This document shows, one piece after another, positions 1 to 9,488 of a DNA stretch of 58,809 nt. Positions within the stretch are counted from its first letter, which is position 1. Every line of letters begins with the position of its first letter. The position numbers and the translations under genes are program-made. The stretch covers positions 1-58,809 of the forward strand of contig JAJTDE010000009.1 of the NCBI GenBank assembly GCA_021298085.1, written 5' to 3'. The notes beneath the pieces are model-generated. The model was given only the letters and a program-made list of their open reading frames with translations, was not told where the DNA came from and searched no databases. This stretch comes from Rubrivivax sp. (lineage in GTDB: Bacteria; Pseudomonadota; Gammaproteobacteria; Burkholderiales; Burkholderiaceae_C).

Positions 1-995
1 TCCAGCGTGCGAAGCAGGCTGAAGCGTTCGGAGTCCAGCACGGCCTGCTCGCCGCGCCGGGGCACGTCGCGGTTGGCCACCAGCTGCGACAGCCCCTGGG
101 CAAACTCGTCCCAGTTGGCAAACCGGGTGTCGCGGTCGCGTGCCAGGGCGCGCCGTACCAGCGCGTCCAGTGCCGGCGTCACGCCCTCGCGCAGCTGCGT
201 CAGGGGTGTGGGCGTGCCGTGGAAGATGAGGTTCAGCAGCGCCGGCTGCGAGGGGGCCTCGAACGGTGGCCGCCCGGCGATCAGGTGGTACATCACCGCG
301 CCCAGCGAATAGATGTCGCAGCGGGCGTCCAGGTCGGACCCGTCGACCTGTTCGGGTGACATGTAGGTCAGCGAGCCGACCCGGAAGACCTGTGTGCGGT
401 CAGACCCCAGGTTGAGCACGCTGCCAAAGTCGCTGATCTTGATGTCGGCGATCTCGCCGTGGTGCGTCACGGTCAGGATGTTGGCCGGCTTGACGTCGCG
501 GTGGATCAGGCCCTGGCGCCAGCAGTAGCTGAGCGCCATCGCGCACTTGAAGGCCACTTCGACGATGGTTTCGAGCGACAGCAGGTGGTCGGCGCGGCAG
601 TACCGCTTGAGGGTGTCGCCGGCCACGTACTCCATCACCAGGTAAGGTGCGGGGCTCTCGTCGACGGCGTCGTACAGCTGCACCACATTGGGGTGCTGCA
701 GTTTGCCCACCAGGGCGGCCTCGGCGGCGAAGAAGCGGCTGCTGAACTGGCCTTCCACGGAATCGGCGGGCAGGCCGGTGCGCAGGCGCTTGATGGCGAC
801 TTGCTGCTTGCGGAAGTCGTCGCGTGCCAGGAAGACTTCGGCGGTGGCGCCCTCACCCAGGCGCGACAGCACCCGGTACTTGCCGATGTGTGGCGGCAGC
901 ACGTCAATGCTGTCGTTCAGCACAAAGGGCACCGTGTGCGCAAAGTCTTCGCGCGGTCGGCTGGGTTTGGCGGCAGGGGGCTGGCTGGCTGGCAT
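1..995 (-). CDS. Serine/threonine protein kinase (C-terminus cut by window edge)
   Basis: Cytoplasmic Hanks-type kinase that would phosphorylate Ser/Thr of partner proteins; the first 331 residues are visible. After about 35 variable residues come the glycine-rich loop (RLGEGATAEVF), the VAIK lysine, the catalytic loop HRDVKPANIL, the DFG motif (DFGS) and the SPEQ activation-segment motif, so it looks catalytically competent. The reading frame stays open to base 1, so any C-terminal sensor or membrane segment lies outside the window. The ATG at 995 starts just before the kinase fold and has no clear Shine-Dalgarno sequence. It diverges from argS across 168 bases. Family assignment is firm; the substrate cannot be inferred. 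Confidence 0.9.
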   Translation of the reverse strand, partial: MPASQPPAAKPSRPREDFAHTVPFVLNDSIDVLPPHIGKYRVLSRLGEGATAEVFLARDDFRKQQVAIKRLRTGLPADSVEGQFSSRFFAAEAALVGKLQHPNVVQLYDAVDESPAPYLVMEYVAGDTLKRYCRADHLLSLETIVEVAFKCAMALSYCWRQGLIHRDVKPANILTVTHHGEIADIKISDFGSVLNLGSDRTQVFRVGSLTYMSPEQVDGSDLDARCDIYSLGAVMYHLIAGRPPFEAPSQPALLNLIFHGTPTPLTQLREGVTPALDALVRRALARDRDTRFANWDEFAQGLSQLVANRDVPRRGEQAVLDSERFSLLRTL

Positions 996-1151
996 GGCGG
1001 TGCGCCCAGGCAATGCACACCTCGGCTGCCCAATGGTGCGTGTGCGCGCCCCTGGGGGGTGCCAGGAAGAGACGGGCTTTGGCCGCACAGTTTGGTCCGG
1101 CCGCCGGGCTGTGCGCATTCCGACGTCCTCATGCAGGCCAGACCACACTCC

Positions 1152-1157
1152 TAGAAT
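1152..1157 (+). promoter_or_regulatory. -10-like hexamer directly before argS
   Basis: TAGAAT ends six bases before the argS ATG and there is no Shine-Dalgarno sequence, so transcription would start at or near the start codon (leaderless mRNA). No convincing -35 box is visible at the usual spacing. The same layout occurs at several other genes in this window. Confidence 0.45.
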
Positions 1158-1163
1158 GCCCTG

Positions 1164-2873
1164 ATGCAACACGTCAAGCAGGAGCTGCTGTCGGCGCTGG
1201 CCGCGGCACTCGACCAGGTGGCGCCGGGCCAGGGCGCCCAGGCCGTATTCGAAACGCCGCGCCAGGCAGCGCATGGCGACTTTGCCGTGACGGCCGCGAT
1301 GGCCCTGGCGCGCAGCCTCAAGCGCAACCCCCGTGAACTGGCCCAGGCGCTGGTGGCTGCGCTGCAGGCGCAGCCCGCGGTGCAGCGCTGGGTGGCGTCG
1401 CTGGAGCTCGCAGGCCCCGGCTTCATCAACCTGAAGCTGGCCGACGCCGCCCGATGGACGGTGATTGGCGAGGTGTTGCAGGCCGGCGAGGCCTATGGCA
1501 GCCAGCCACCCAGTGGCCAGCGGGTGATGGTGGAGTTTGTGTCGGCCAACCCCACAGGACCGCTGCACGTGGGCCATGGCCGCAACGCCGCGCTGGGCGA
1601 CAGCATCGGCCGCCTGCTGCAGACGCAGGGCCACGACGTGCACCGGGAGTTCTACTACAACGACGCCGGGGTACAGATCGCCCGTCTGGCCACCTCCACG
1701 CAGGCCCGCGTGAAGGGCCTGAAGCCGGGTGATGAGCAGTGGCCTGCCGATGCCTACAACGGCGACTACATCGCCGACATCGCAGCCGACTTTGCCGCCC
1801 GCCAGACCGTGAGCGCCGACGACCGCAGCTTCACCGCCAGCGGCGACCCCGACGACATCGACGGCATCGGCCAGTTTGCCGTGGCCTACCTGCGCCACGA
1901 GCAAGACCTCGACCTGCAGGCCTTCGGCGTCCATTTCGACCACTACTACCTGGAAAGCAGCCTCTACACCGACGGCCGGGTCGAGGCCACCGTGCAGCGC
2001 CTGCGCGAATCCGGCAAGACCTATGAACACGAAGGTGCGCTGTGGCTGCGCAGCACCGACTACGGTGACGACAAGGACCGCGTGATGCGCAAGTCCGACG
2101 GCACGTACACCTACTTTGTGCCCGACGTCGCCTACCACATCGCCAAGTTCGAGCGCGGTTTTGGCAAGGTGATCAACGTGCAGGGCACCGACCACCACGG
2201 CACCGTGGCCCGGGTGCGTGCCGGCCTGCAGGCGGTCGGGCTCGGTATCCCGGCCGGTTACCCCGACTACGCGCTCTACAAGATGATCACCGTCATGAAG
2301 GACGGTGAAGAGGTCAAGATCTCCAAGCGCGCCGGCAGCTACGTGACGCTGCGCGACCTGATCGACTGGACCAGCCGCGACGCGGTGCGCTTTTTCCTGG
2401 CCAGCCGCAAGAGCGACACCGAGTTTGTCTTCGACATCGACCTGGCGCTGAAGGCCAACGACGAGAACCCGGTCTTTTACGTCCAGTACGCCCACGCCCG
2501 CATCTGTTCGGTGCTGGCGCAATGGGCGGCGCGCGGCGGTGACGAGACCACCCTGGCCAGCGCCGACTTGAGCCGACTGTGTGCGCCCACCGAGCGCGCC
2601 CTGATGCGCGAGCTGGCCGAATACCCGGCCATGCTGCAGCGCGCGGCGGCCGAACTGGCGCCCCACGACGTGGCCTTCTACCTGCGCAGCGTCGCGGCGG
2701 CCCTGCACAGCTGGTACGCCGCCGAGCGCTTCCTGGTGGATGACGCCGAGCTGGCGCGGGCCCGCATGGCGCTGCTGGCGGCCACCCGCCAGGTGCTGAA
2801 GAATGCGCTGTCGGTGCTGGGGGTGAGCGCGCCGCTGTCGATGGAGCGTGCCGCCGCGCCGGCCGAGGCCTGA
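1164..2873 (+). CDS. argS: Arginyl-tRNA synthetase
   Basis: Class I aminoacyl-tRNA synthetase that charges tRNA-Arg in the cytoplasm. The 569-residue length is normal for bacterial ArgRS (about 577 in E. coli). The N-terminal additional domain is followed by the HIGH-type motif HVGH at residues 135-138 inside the conserved [13 protein letters not shown] stretch, and a KMSK-like KISKR at about residues 385-389. The C-terminal part carries the usual anticodon-binding helical region. The next gene, a SPOR-domain protein, begins 18 bases after the stop, so the two are probably co-transcribed; argS-SPOR-dsbA is a familiar order in Burkholderiales. Confidence 0.97.
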   Translation: MQHVKQELLSALAAALDQVAPGQGAQAVFETPRQAAHGDFAVTAAMALARSLKRNPRELAQALVAALQAQPAVQRWVASLELAGPGFINLKLADAARWTVIGEVLQAGEAYGSQPPSGQRVMVEFVSANPTGPLHVGHGRNAALGDSIGRLLQTQGHDVHREFYYNDAGVQIARLATSTQARVKGLKPGDEQWPADAYNGDYIADIAADFAARQTVSADDRSFTASGDPDDIDGIGQFAVAYLRHEQDLDLQAFGVHFDHYYLESSLYTDGRVEATVQRLRESGKTYEHEGALWLRSTDYGDDKDRVMRKSDGTYTYFVPDVAYHIAKFERGFGKVINVQGTDHHGTVARVRAGLQAVGLGIPAGYPDYALYKMITVMKDGEEVKISKRAGSYVTLRDLIDWTSRDAVRFFLASRKSDTEFVFDIDLALKANDENPVFYVQYAHARICSVLAQWAARGGDETTLASADLSRLCAPTERALMRELAEYPAMLQRAAAELAPHDVAFYLRSVAAALHSWYAAERFLVDDAELARARMALLAATRQVLKNALSVLGVSAPLSMERAAAPAEA

Positions 2874-2891
2874 TCCGTGAAGGGGCAAGCG

Positions 2892-3638
2892 ATGCACAAA
2901 CAAGGCGGCGGCCTGGTACTGGGCCTGATCCTGGGGCTGTTGCTGGGGCTGGCCCTGGCCCTGGCGGTGGCGCTGTACGTCACCAAGGCGCCGGTGCCCT
3001 TTGTCAACAAGGTGCCCCCGCGCACCGCGGACCACGACGCGGCCGAAGCCGAGCGCAACAAGAACTGGGACCCCAACGCCGGGCTGGTGGGCAAGGTTCC
3101 GCGGCCGGCCGATGCGGCGGCCAGCAGCGCTGTTGCGGCCTCAGGCCCTGCTGCGCCGGCCTCCGCCCCTGTGGTGCCGGCGACCGCGGCCACACCCGCG
3201 ACCAAGCCAGCGGCCACCGCACCCGCCCCGAGCGGACGCGACCCGGCGGCCATCCTGGCCGGGGGCGAGGTGCCCGCACCCAAGACGGGCACCAAGGCGC
3301 CCACGCTGCCCCCGGCGGTGCTGGCACCCGCTCCGGCTGCTGCAGCCTCGGCCGCGGCACCGTCCAGCCGGTCAGCCAAAAGCACGGCTGAGCCGTTCAT
3401 CTACTTTGTGCAGGCCGGTGCCTTTCAGTCGAGCGACGAGGCTGAGCAGCAGCGTGCCCGTCTGGCCATGCTGGGGGTGGAGACCAAATTGATCGAACGT
3501 GAGCAGTCGGGCCGCCCGGTCTTCCGGGTACGCGCAGGCCCGTTCAACAAGCAGGCCGAGGCCGAGGGCGTGCGCGACAAGCTCGGCGCGGCCAGCGTCG
3601 AGGCCCTGCTCGTGCGGGTTGAACGGCCGCCCCAATGA
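2892..3638 (+). CDS. SPOR-domain membrane protein (FtsN-like)
   Basis: Predicted bitopic inner-membrane protein of 248 residues. A short cytoplasmic N-terminus is followed by one Gly/Leu/Ala-rich transmembrane helix (about residues 7-30), a long Ala/Pro-rich periplasmic linker, and a C-terminal SPOR domain of about 75 residues (FVQAGAF ... RVRAGPF ... AEGVRDKL), which in characterised proteins binds denuded septal peptidoglycan. This is the architecture of FtsN, so a cell-division role is plausible but not shown. I chose the ATG at 2892 because AGGGG lies seven bases upstream; the in-frame GTG at 2877 lacks such a site. It lies between argS and dsbA. Confidence 0.85.
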   Translation: MHKQGGGLVLGLILGLLLGLALALAVALYVTKAPVPFVNKVPPRTADHDAAEAERNKNWDPNAGLVGKVPRPADAAASSAVAASGPAAPASAPVVPATAATPATKPAATAPAPSGRDPAAILAGGEVPAPKTGTKAPTLPPAVLAPAPAAAASAAAPSSRSAKSTAEPFIYFVQAGAFQSSDEAEQQRARLAMLGVETKLIEREQSGRPVFRVRAGPFNKQAEAEGVRDKLGAASVEALLVRVERPPQ

Positions 3639-3756
3639 GTGCCGTGCGTGCCGTGAATCCGTTGGGCAGTCGGTGCCCAGGTGGGCGCAGCCGGCCTGAA
3701 CTTCCGCGGGCGAGGCCGATCAACCCGCGCAGTGATGTGATTTCCGAGGAAACGAC

Positions 3757-4404
3757 ATGATGAATCGCCGAGACTTCTCTGCCCAGCTGGCGGCTGCGGC
3801 AGCCTTGGGCGCCGCAGCTCCTGCGGCCCTTGCACAGGGTGGGCCCGTCGAAGGCACCCACTATGTCCGCCTGAGCCAGCCGGTCAACACCTCGGCCCCT
3901 GCGGGCAAGCTCGACCTGATCGAGTTTTTCTCCTATGGGTGCCCGGCCTGCTTTGCGATGGAGCCCTTCCTGGAAGAGTGGCTCAAGAAGCTGCCGGCCG
4001 ATGTGGCGTTCCGGCGCGTGCCGGTGGGCTTCAACGCCAATTTCGAGGCCATGCAGCGGGTCTACTACGGGCTTGAAAGCATGGGCAAGGTCGAGGCGCT
4101 GCACAAGCGCATCTTCACGGCGGTTCACGTGCAGCGGCTGCGGCTGGACCGCGAAGCCGACATGGTGTCGTTCCTCAACGCCAATGGCGTGGATGGCGCG
4201 CAGTGGGCCAAGGCCACCAAGGAGTTCCACGTGGTCACCAAGATCGCCCAGGCCAAGCGCCTGGGTGATGCCTACAAGATCGACGGTGTGCCCACCTTTG
4301 GTGTGCATGGCCGCTTCTTCACCGGCACCGGCCTGGCCGGGGACCACCAGCGCGCCCTGGCGGTGACCGATTTCCTGCTGCAGCGCGTGCGCAAACCGAC
4401 CTGA
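3757..4404 (+). CDS. dsbA: Thiol:disulfide interchange protein, DsbA type
   Basis: Periplasmic thioredoxin-fold oxidoreductase that introduces disulfide bonds into exported proteins. The 215-residue product has an N-terminal signal sequence with adjacent arginines (NRRDFS, residues 3-8) followed by an Ala-rich hydrophobic stretch and an AQ-G type cleavage region. The active site is Cys62-Pro-Ala-Cys65 (CPAC rather than the CPHC of E. coli DsbA), and the cis-proline loop GVPT lies near residue 178. A GAGGA ribosome-binding site precedes the tandem ATG codons. The RRxF pattern suggests Tat rather than Sec export, unusual for DsbA. The next gene, lptA, is 153 bases away and functionally unrelated. 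Confidence 0.9.
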   Translation: MMNRRDFSAQLAAAAALGAAAPAALAQGGPVEGTHYVRLSQPVNTSAPAGKLDLIEFFSYGCPACFAMEPFLEEWLKKLPADVAFRRVPVGFNANFEAMQRVYYGLESMGKVEALHKRIFTAVHVQRLRLDREADMVSFLNANGVDGAQWAKATKEFHVVTKIAQAKRLGDAYKIDGVPTFGVHGRFFTGTGLAGDHQRALAVTDFLLQRVRKPT

Positions 4405-4557
4405 TCGCGCCATTGGCGCGTCGTCCCGGGGCTAATTTCCGCCCATGCGCTTGCTGCGCCCGCGCGGCAGAGGGCAGAATGCTCAGCAAGATTCGTGCCT
4501 TTTGGCCCTGCGTGCGTCTCCGTGCTGACCCTCAGGTGCCCTGCCATTGAGACGTGA

Positions 4558-5234
4558 ATGACGCCGTCAACCGTGATGACCCGCTGCTGGCTTGGCTGTG
4601 TGGCCCTGATGTGGGGCCTGGTGGCCCTGCCGGTGTTGGCCGAAAAGGCCGACCGCAACAAGCCCATGACCATCGACGCCGACAAGCCGATGCGGCTGGA
4701 CTACGAGCGCCAGGTCTATGTGATCGCGGGCAATGTGCTGATCAGCCAGGGCACCCTGCAATTGCGCGCCGAACGCGTGGAGCTGCGCGAAGGCAAGGAC
4801 GGCCGCCGCAACGCCACCGCCATCGGTGACACCCAGCGGCCGGCCAGCTACCGCCAGAAACTCGACGCGCCCCAGGAATGGGCCGAGGCCACGGCCGACC
4901 GCATCGAGTACGACTCGCGCACCGAAGTGCTGCGCATGACCGGCAACGCCACGTGGCGTCGCCTGCGCGCCAATGAGGTGGCCGACGAGATCAGCGGCCA
5001 CAGCATCGTCTGGGACCAGCGCACCAGCCAGGTGGATGTCAGTGGCGGCGTGCCCAGCGTGGCCAACCCGGGCGGGCGTGTGCGTGCGGTGTTTTCACCC
5101 CGGCCCGAATCGGCGGCGTCGGCACCCGTGGGTGCACCCACGGGCACACCCCCAGCGGCATCCCCGGGCACTCCGCCCGCGGCCGTGCCCGCCTTGCCGC
5201 TGAAACCCAGCCGCCAACTGGGCGGGGAAAGCCG

Positions 5235-5238
<4 letters not shown>
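4558..5238 (+). CDS. lptA: Lipopolysaccharide export protein LptA
   Basis: Periplasmic bridge protein that carries lipopolysaccharide from LptC to LptD. The N-terminal signal peptide (hydrophobic LGCVALMWGLVALPVLA) is followed by the OstA/LptA beta-jellyroll, recognisable from DADKPMRLDYERQVYVIAGNV and the following strands that convert to MTGNATWRR. A low-complexity Pro/Ala tail of about 45 residues ends the protein, giving 226 residues against 185 in E. coli. An alternative start is the ATG at 4576, which would shorten the n-region. The stop overlaps the GTG start of lptB, indicating translational coupling. lptC, the usual upstream neighbour, is absent here. Confidence 0.9.
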
Positions 5239-6026
<788 letters not shown>

Positions 6027-6038
6027 TGGGCCCCGCCG

Positions 6039-7577
6039 ATGATGAAGCCCGCCCTTCAGGCCAGACTCTCCCAGCACCTGGCGCTGACGCCCCAGCTGCA
6101 GCAGTCGATCCGCCTGCTGCAGCTGTCCACGCTGGAGCTGCATCAGGAAGTCGAGCAGATGCTCGAGCAGAACCCCTTCCTGGAGCCCGAGTCCGACGAG
6201 CCCACCCCCTGGGACCTGCCCGCCGACACCGTGACCCGCGCCGAGCGGCTGTCAGAGCGCGAGCGTGACGCCCAGGGCGACAGCGAGAAGGGCGGCCAGT
6301 CCAGCGACGACAGCGCACCCGCGCTGGGCGAACTCAGCGGCCAGGAATTTGGCACCACCGAGCGCGACGACTGGGAAAACGGCACCGAACGCGAGGATTT
6401 CGACGGCATCCGTGAACTGCCGTCGGCCGCCGGCAGCGGCGGCGCCACCGACGACGACGAAAGCCCCTGGGCCGAGCGCCGTGCGGCGCAGACCACGCTG
6501 GCGCAGCACCTGCATGACCAGGTCCCTGGCCTGCGCCTGGGTGCCGAGGATGCGCTGGCGCTGCACCTGCTGATCGATTCCGTGAACGACGATGGCTACC
6601 TGACCGATTCACTGGACGAGATTGCACTGGCCGCCGGTGCGGCGCAGCTCGACGACGACGACCGCGACGACCTGATGTCGCGCCTGCGCTGTGCCCGCCA
6701 CTGGCTGCAGCGCCTGGACCCGCCGGGGGTGGGTGCGGCCAGCCTGTCGGAGTGCCTGAGCATCCAGCTGCGCCAGTGCCCACCCTCACGTGCGTGCGAA
6801 CTCGCGCTGGGCATGGCCGCGCACCATCTGGAGTTGCTGGCGCGGCGCGATGCCAAGCGCCTGTGCGCCGCGCTGCAGTGTGATGAATCCGAGCTGCGCT
6901 CGGCGCAGCTGCTGGTCATGGCCTGCGAACCCAAGCCCGGCCGGCCCTTTGCCGATGCCGAGAGCCAGATCATCGTGCCCGATGTCATCGTGCTGCGGGC
7001 CGGGCGCGGCTTCAAGGTCACGCTCAACCCTGACGTGATGCCCAAGCTGCGCATCAACGACATCTACGCCCAGGCGCTGAAGAGCCAGCGCGCGCACCCG
7101 ATGTCGAGCCACCTGCAGGAAGCGCGCTGGTTCCTGCGCAACATCCAGCAGCGCTTCGACACCATCCTGCGCGTGAGCCAGGCCATCGTCGAGCGCCAGC
7201 GCGCCTTCTTCACCCACGGCGCGGTGGGCATGAAGCCCCTGGTGCTGCGCGAGATCGCCGACGAGCTCGGCCTGCACGAATCGACCATCTCTCGGGTGAC
7301 CACGGCCAAGTACATGGCCACGCCCCAGGGCACCTATGAGCTCAAGTACTTCTTCGGCAGCTCGCTGAACACCGAAGCCGGCGGCAATGCCAGCAGCACG
7401 GCCGTGCGCGCGCTCATCAAGCAGCTGGTGGACGCCGAGGACCCCCAGCAGCCCCTGTCGGACAGCGCCCTGAGCGAGCTGCTGGAAAAGCAGGGCATCC
7501 AGGTCGCCCGCCGTACGGTGGCCAAATACCGCGAGGCGCTGAAGATCGCCCCCGCCCAGTTGCGCAAGGCCCTCTGA
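6039..7577 (+). CDS. rpoN: RNA polymerase sigma-54 factor
   Basis: Alternative sigma factor that recognises -24/-12 promoters and needs an AAA+ activator. Region I is the Gln/Leu-rich N-terminus (ALTPQLQQSIRLLQL..., residues 1-50). An acidic, low-complexity region II follows (about 50-150), then the core-binding domain, a helix-turn-helix (LGLHESTISRVTTAKYM) and the diagnostic RpoN box ARRTVAKYRE at about residues 490-499. Length is 512 residues (477 in E. coli), the difference lying mainly in region II. A -24/-12 promoter is visible upstream of gltI in this same window. The last gene of the cluster, the methyltransferase, starts five bases after the stop. Confidence 0.97.
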   Translation: MMKPALQARLSQHLALTPQLQQSIRLLQLSTLELHQEVEQMLEQNPFLEPESDEPTPWDLPADTVTRAERLSERERDAQGDSEKGGQSSDDSAPALGELSGQEFGTTERDDWENGTEREDFDGIRELPSAAGSGGATDDDESPWAERRAAQTTLAQHLHDQVPGLRLGAEDALALHLLIDSVNDDGYLTDSLDEIALAAGAAQLDDDDRDDLMSRLRCARHWLQRLDPPGVGAASLSECLSIQLRQCPPSRACELALGMAAHHLELLARRDAKRLCAALQCDESELRSAQLLVMACEPKPGRPFADAESQIIVPDVIVLRAGRGFKVTLNPDVMPKLRINDIYAQALKSQRAHPMSSHLQEARWFLRNIQQRFDTILRVSQAIVERQRAFFTHGAVGMKPLVLREIADELGLHESTISRVTTAKYMATPQGTYELKYFFGSSLNTEAGGNASSTAVRALIKQLVDAEDPQQPLSDSALSELLEKQGIQVARRTVAKYREALKIAPAQLRKAL

Positions 7578-7582
7578 CCGCC

Positions 7583-8887
7583 GTGAACCCTGAATCCCTG
7601 CCGATGGACAGCCGCGTCGAGCTGTTCCTGCCCGCCGCCGGCGGTGCCGAAGCCCTGCTCGCTGACGAGATCACCCGCATCACCGGGCTGCCCGCGCAAT
7701 CGGGCCGCGGCGGCGCCTGGGTGCTGGCCGACGCCCCGACCGCGATGCAGCTGAACCTGCACAGCCGGCTGGCCCAGCGGGTGTTATGGCCGCTGGCCAG
7801 CGGCCCCTACCAGGACGAACACCAGCTGTATGCGCTGGCCCGCCAGGTGCACTGGCCCGCGTGGATCACACCGGAGCAGAGCCTGCGGGTGGATGTGAAC
7901 GCCTACCGAAGCCCCCTGCGCAGCCTGAACTTCGCCGCCCTGCGCATCAAGGACGCCGTGTGTGACGCGCTGCGCGAGGCCACCGGCGAGCGCCCCAGCG
8001 TCGACACCCAGCGTCCGGACCTGCCGCTGATGCTCTACCTGGGCCCCGACCATGCCACGCTGTACGCCGACACCTCGGGCGAGGCGCTGTTCAAGCGCGG
8101 CTGGCGTGACGCCCGGGGTGGCCGCGAAGACGTCAAGGGCGAGGCTCCGCTGAAGGAGACGCTGGCAGCGGCCATGCTGGCAGCCGCCGGCTGGCAGGGC
8201 CGGGAAGAAGACGGCCCGCTGCTGGACCCCTGCTGCGGCGCAGGCACGATTGCCATCGAGGCCGCCCAGCTGGCCTGCGGGGTGGCCCCCGGCCTGCAGC
8301 GGCGCTTTGCCTTCGAGCGGCAGCGGCCCTTTCAGCCGCACCTGCCGCGCTGGACACAGCTGCGCCAGCAGGCGCGGGCCGCCGTGCACGCGCCCCGCGT
8401 GGCGGTGGTCGCCGGCGACGTCAGTTTCCGCATGACGGACTTCGCCCAGCGCAACGCCGAGCGGGCCGGTGTGGCCAACGCCATCCAGTTCAAGACCGTG
8501 GATGCACTGCAGCGGATGCCGCCGCACAAGCGCGGCGTGATGATGCTGAACCCGCCTTATGGCGAGCGCATGGCGCCCAAGGGCCGGGGCAGCCACGGGC
8601 CGGCCGGCGGCCCGCCCGATGACCACGCCCCCGAGCCCGTGGGCCGCGAGGCCTTTGAAGGCGGCGGCAGTGCCGACGACTTCTTTTCAAGCCTGGCTGC
8701 CCACTGGAAGCGCCACTACGCTGGCTGGAGTGCCTGGCTGCTCAGCCCCGACATGGCCCTGCCCAAGCGCATGCGCCTGAAGGAAAGCGCCCGTGTGCCG
8801 ATGTGGAACGGCCCGCTGGAGTGCCGGGTCTTCCGCTTTGACCTGGTAGCCGGCTCCAACCGCGAGCGGCCCGGCACGCCGGGCTGA
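7583..8887 (+). CDS. Class I SAM-dependent RNA methyltransferase (RlmL N-terminal type)
   Basis: Probable 23S rRNA guanine-N2 methyltransferase. The 434 residues hold an N-terminal THUMP-like RNA-binding region, then a Rossmann methyltransferase domain with the SAM motif DPCCGAGTIAIEAA and the catalytic NPPYGERM typical of the UPF0020/RlmL family. It corresponds to the first half of E. coli RlmL; the RlmK half is missing. A Gly/Pro-rich insertion follows NPPYGERM (about residues 330-360), where related proteins have a short loop. The GTG start lies five bases after the rpoN stop; an ATG at 7604 is an alternative. Its position behind rpoN suggests read-through transcription. Confidence 0.85.
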   Translation: MNPESLPMDSRVELFLPAAGGAEALLADEITRITGLPAQSGRGGAWVLADAPTAMQLNLHSRLAQRVLWPLASGPYQDEHQLYALARQVHWPAWITPEQSLRVDVNAYRSPLRSLNFAALRIKDAVCDALREATGERPSVDTQRPDLPLMLYLGPDHATLYADTSGEALFKRGWRDARGGREDVKGEAPLKETLAAAMLAAAGWQGREEDGPLLDPCCGAGTIAIEAAQLACGVAPGLQRRFAFERQRPFQPHLPRWTQLRQQARAAVHAPRVAVVAGDVSFRMTDFAQRNAERAGVANAIQFKTVDALQRMPPHKRGVMMLNPPYGERMAPKGRGSHGPAGGPPDDHAPEPVGREAFEGGGSADDFFSSLAAHWKRHYAGWSAWLLSPDMALPKRMRLKESARVPMWNGPLECRVFRFDLVAGSNRERPGTPG

Positions 8888-8896
8888 GGCGCGCCT

Positions 8897-9403
8897 TCAG
8901 CGCTTGCCCATCAAGCCGCCCAACAGCGAGCCCAGCTGCCCGAGGTCCGGCTGCTGAGGGATCTGGCCCTGCGGGGTCAGCTTGTCCACCACCTGCGGCA
9001 GCAGCTGCGACAGCTGGCCGAGCAGGTCGCCCTGGTTGACGCCCAGCTGGCTGGCCATGCCGGCGATGCGCTCGTTGCCCAGCACCGACCCCAGCTGCTC
9101 GGGCGAAATGGGCAGGTTCTGGCCGGTGGAGATCCACGAGCCCATCACGTCACCCAGGCCGCCGCGCTGAAACTGCTCGACCAGCTGCCCAAGGCCCGCC
9201 AGGCCGCCCGCCCCGCCGCCACCGCCGCCACCCAGGGCTGCCCCCAGGCTGGCCGCCAGGCCACCCGCGCCGCCCGCACCGGCGCCGCCGCTACCTCCAC
9301 CGCCCTGGAGCATGCCCAGCACGAGGTTCATCAGCGCGGCCTGCGTGCCGCCACCTTGCCCGCCGCCCATGGCAGCACCCAGAACCGAATTCAACAGACT
9401 CAT
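8897..9403 (-). CDS. YidB-family protein (DUF937)
   Basis: Small 168-residue protein of the YidB/DUF937 family, function unknown. The N-terminus (MSLLNSVLGAAMGG) leads into a Gly-rich, low-complexity central part (about residues 15-80, several runs of four to seven glycines). A conserved helical C-terminal region follows, with the family-typical WISTGQNLPISPEQL, LGSVLGNERI and LLGQLSQLLPQVVDKLTP. No signal peptide or clear membrane helix. It is convergent with the methyltransferase gene, with nine bases between the stops, and lies downstream of rsmE on the same strand, separated by a GC-rich 18-base palindrome. Confidence 0.8.
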   Translation of the reverse strand: MSLLNSVLGAAMGGGQGGGTQAALMNLVLGMLQGGGGSGGAGAGGAGGLAASLGAALGGGGGGGAGGLAGLGQLVEQFQRGGLGDVMGSWISTGQNLPISPEQLGSVLGNERIAGMASQLGVNQGDLLGQLSQLLPQVVDKLTPQGQIPQQPDLGQLGSLLGGLMGKR

Positions 9404-9430
9404 GTCCCGCGCTCCTGTGTGTGGACTGAC

Positions 9431-9448
9431 CGGGGGCCATGGCCCCCG
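9431..9448. terminator. Perfect 18-base GC-rich palindrome between rsmE and the yidB-like gene
   Basis: CGGGGGCCATGGCCCCCG reads the same on both strands and would form a cruciform-like or nearly loop-free hairpin in RNA. No T-tract follows it, so it is not a canonical intrinsic terminator. Between rsmE and the yidB-like gene it could limit read-through or protect mRNA ends. Confidence 0.4.
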
Positions 9449-9488
9449 AAGCCCAGGACTGTAACTGGCTGTTGTCGGCCTGGGGGAG

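Noticed and set aside
4444-4515. A 23-codon ORF (MRLLRPRGRG...) before lptA
   Set aside because: Very short, Arg-rich, without a ribosome-binding site; TAATTT upstream is the only support.
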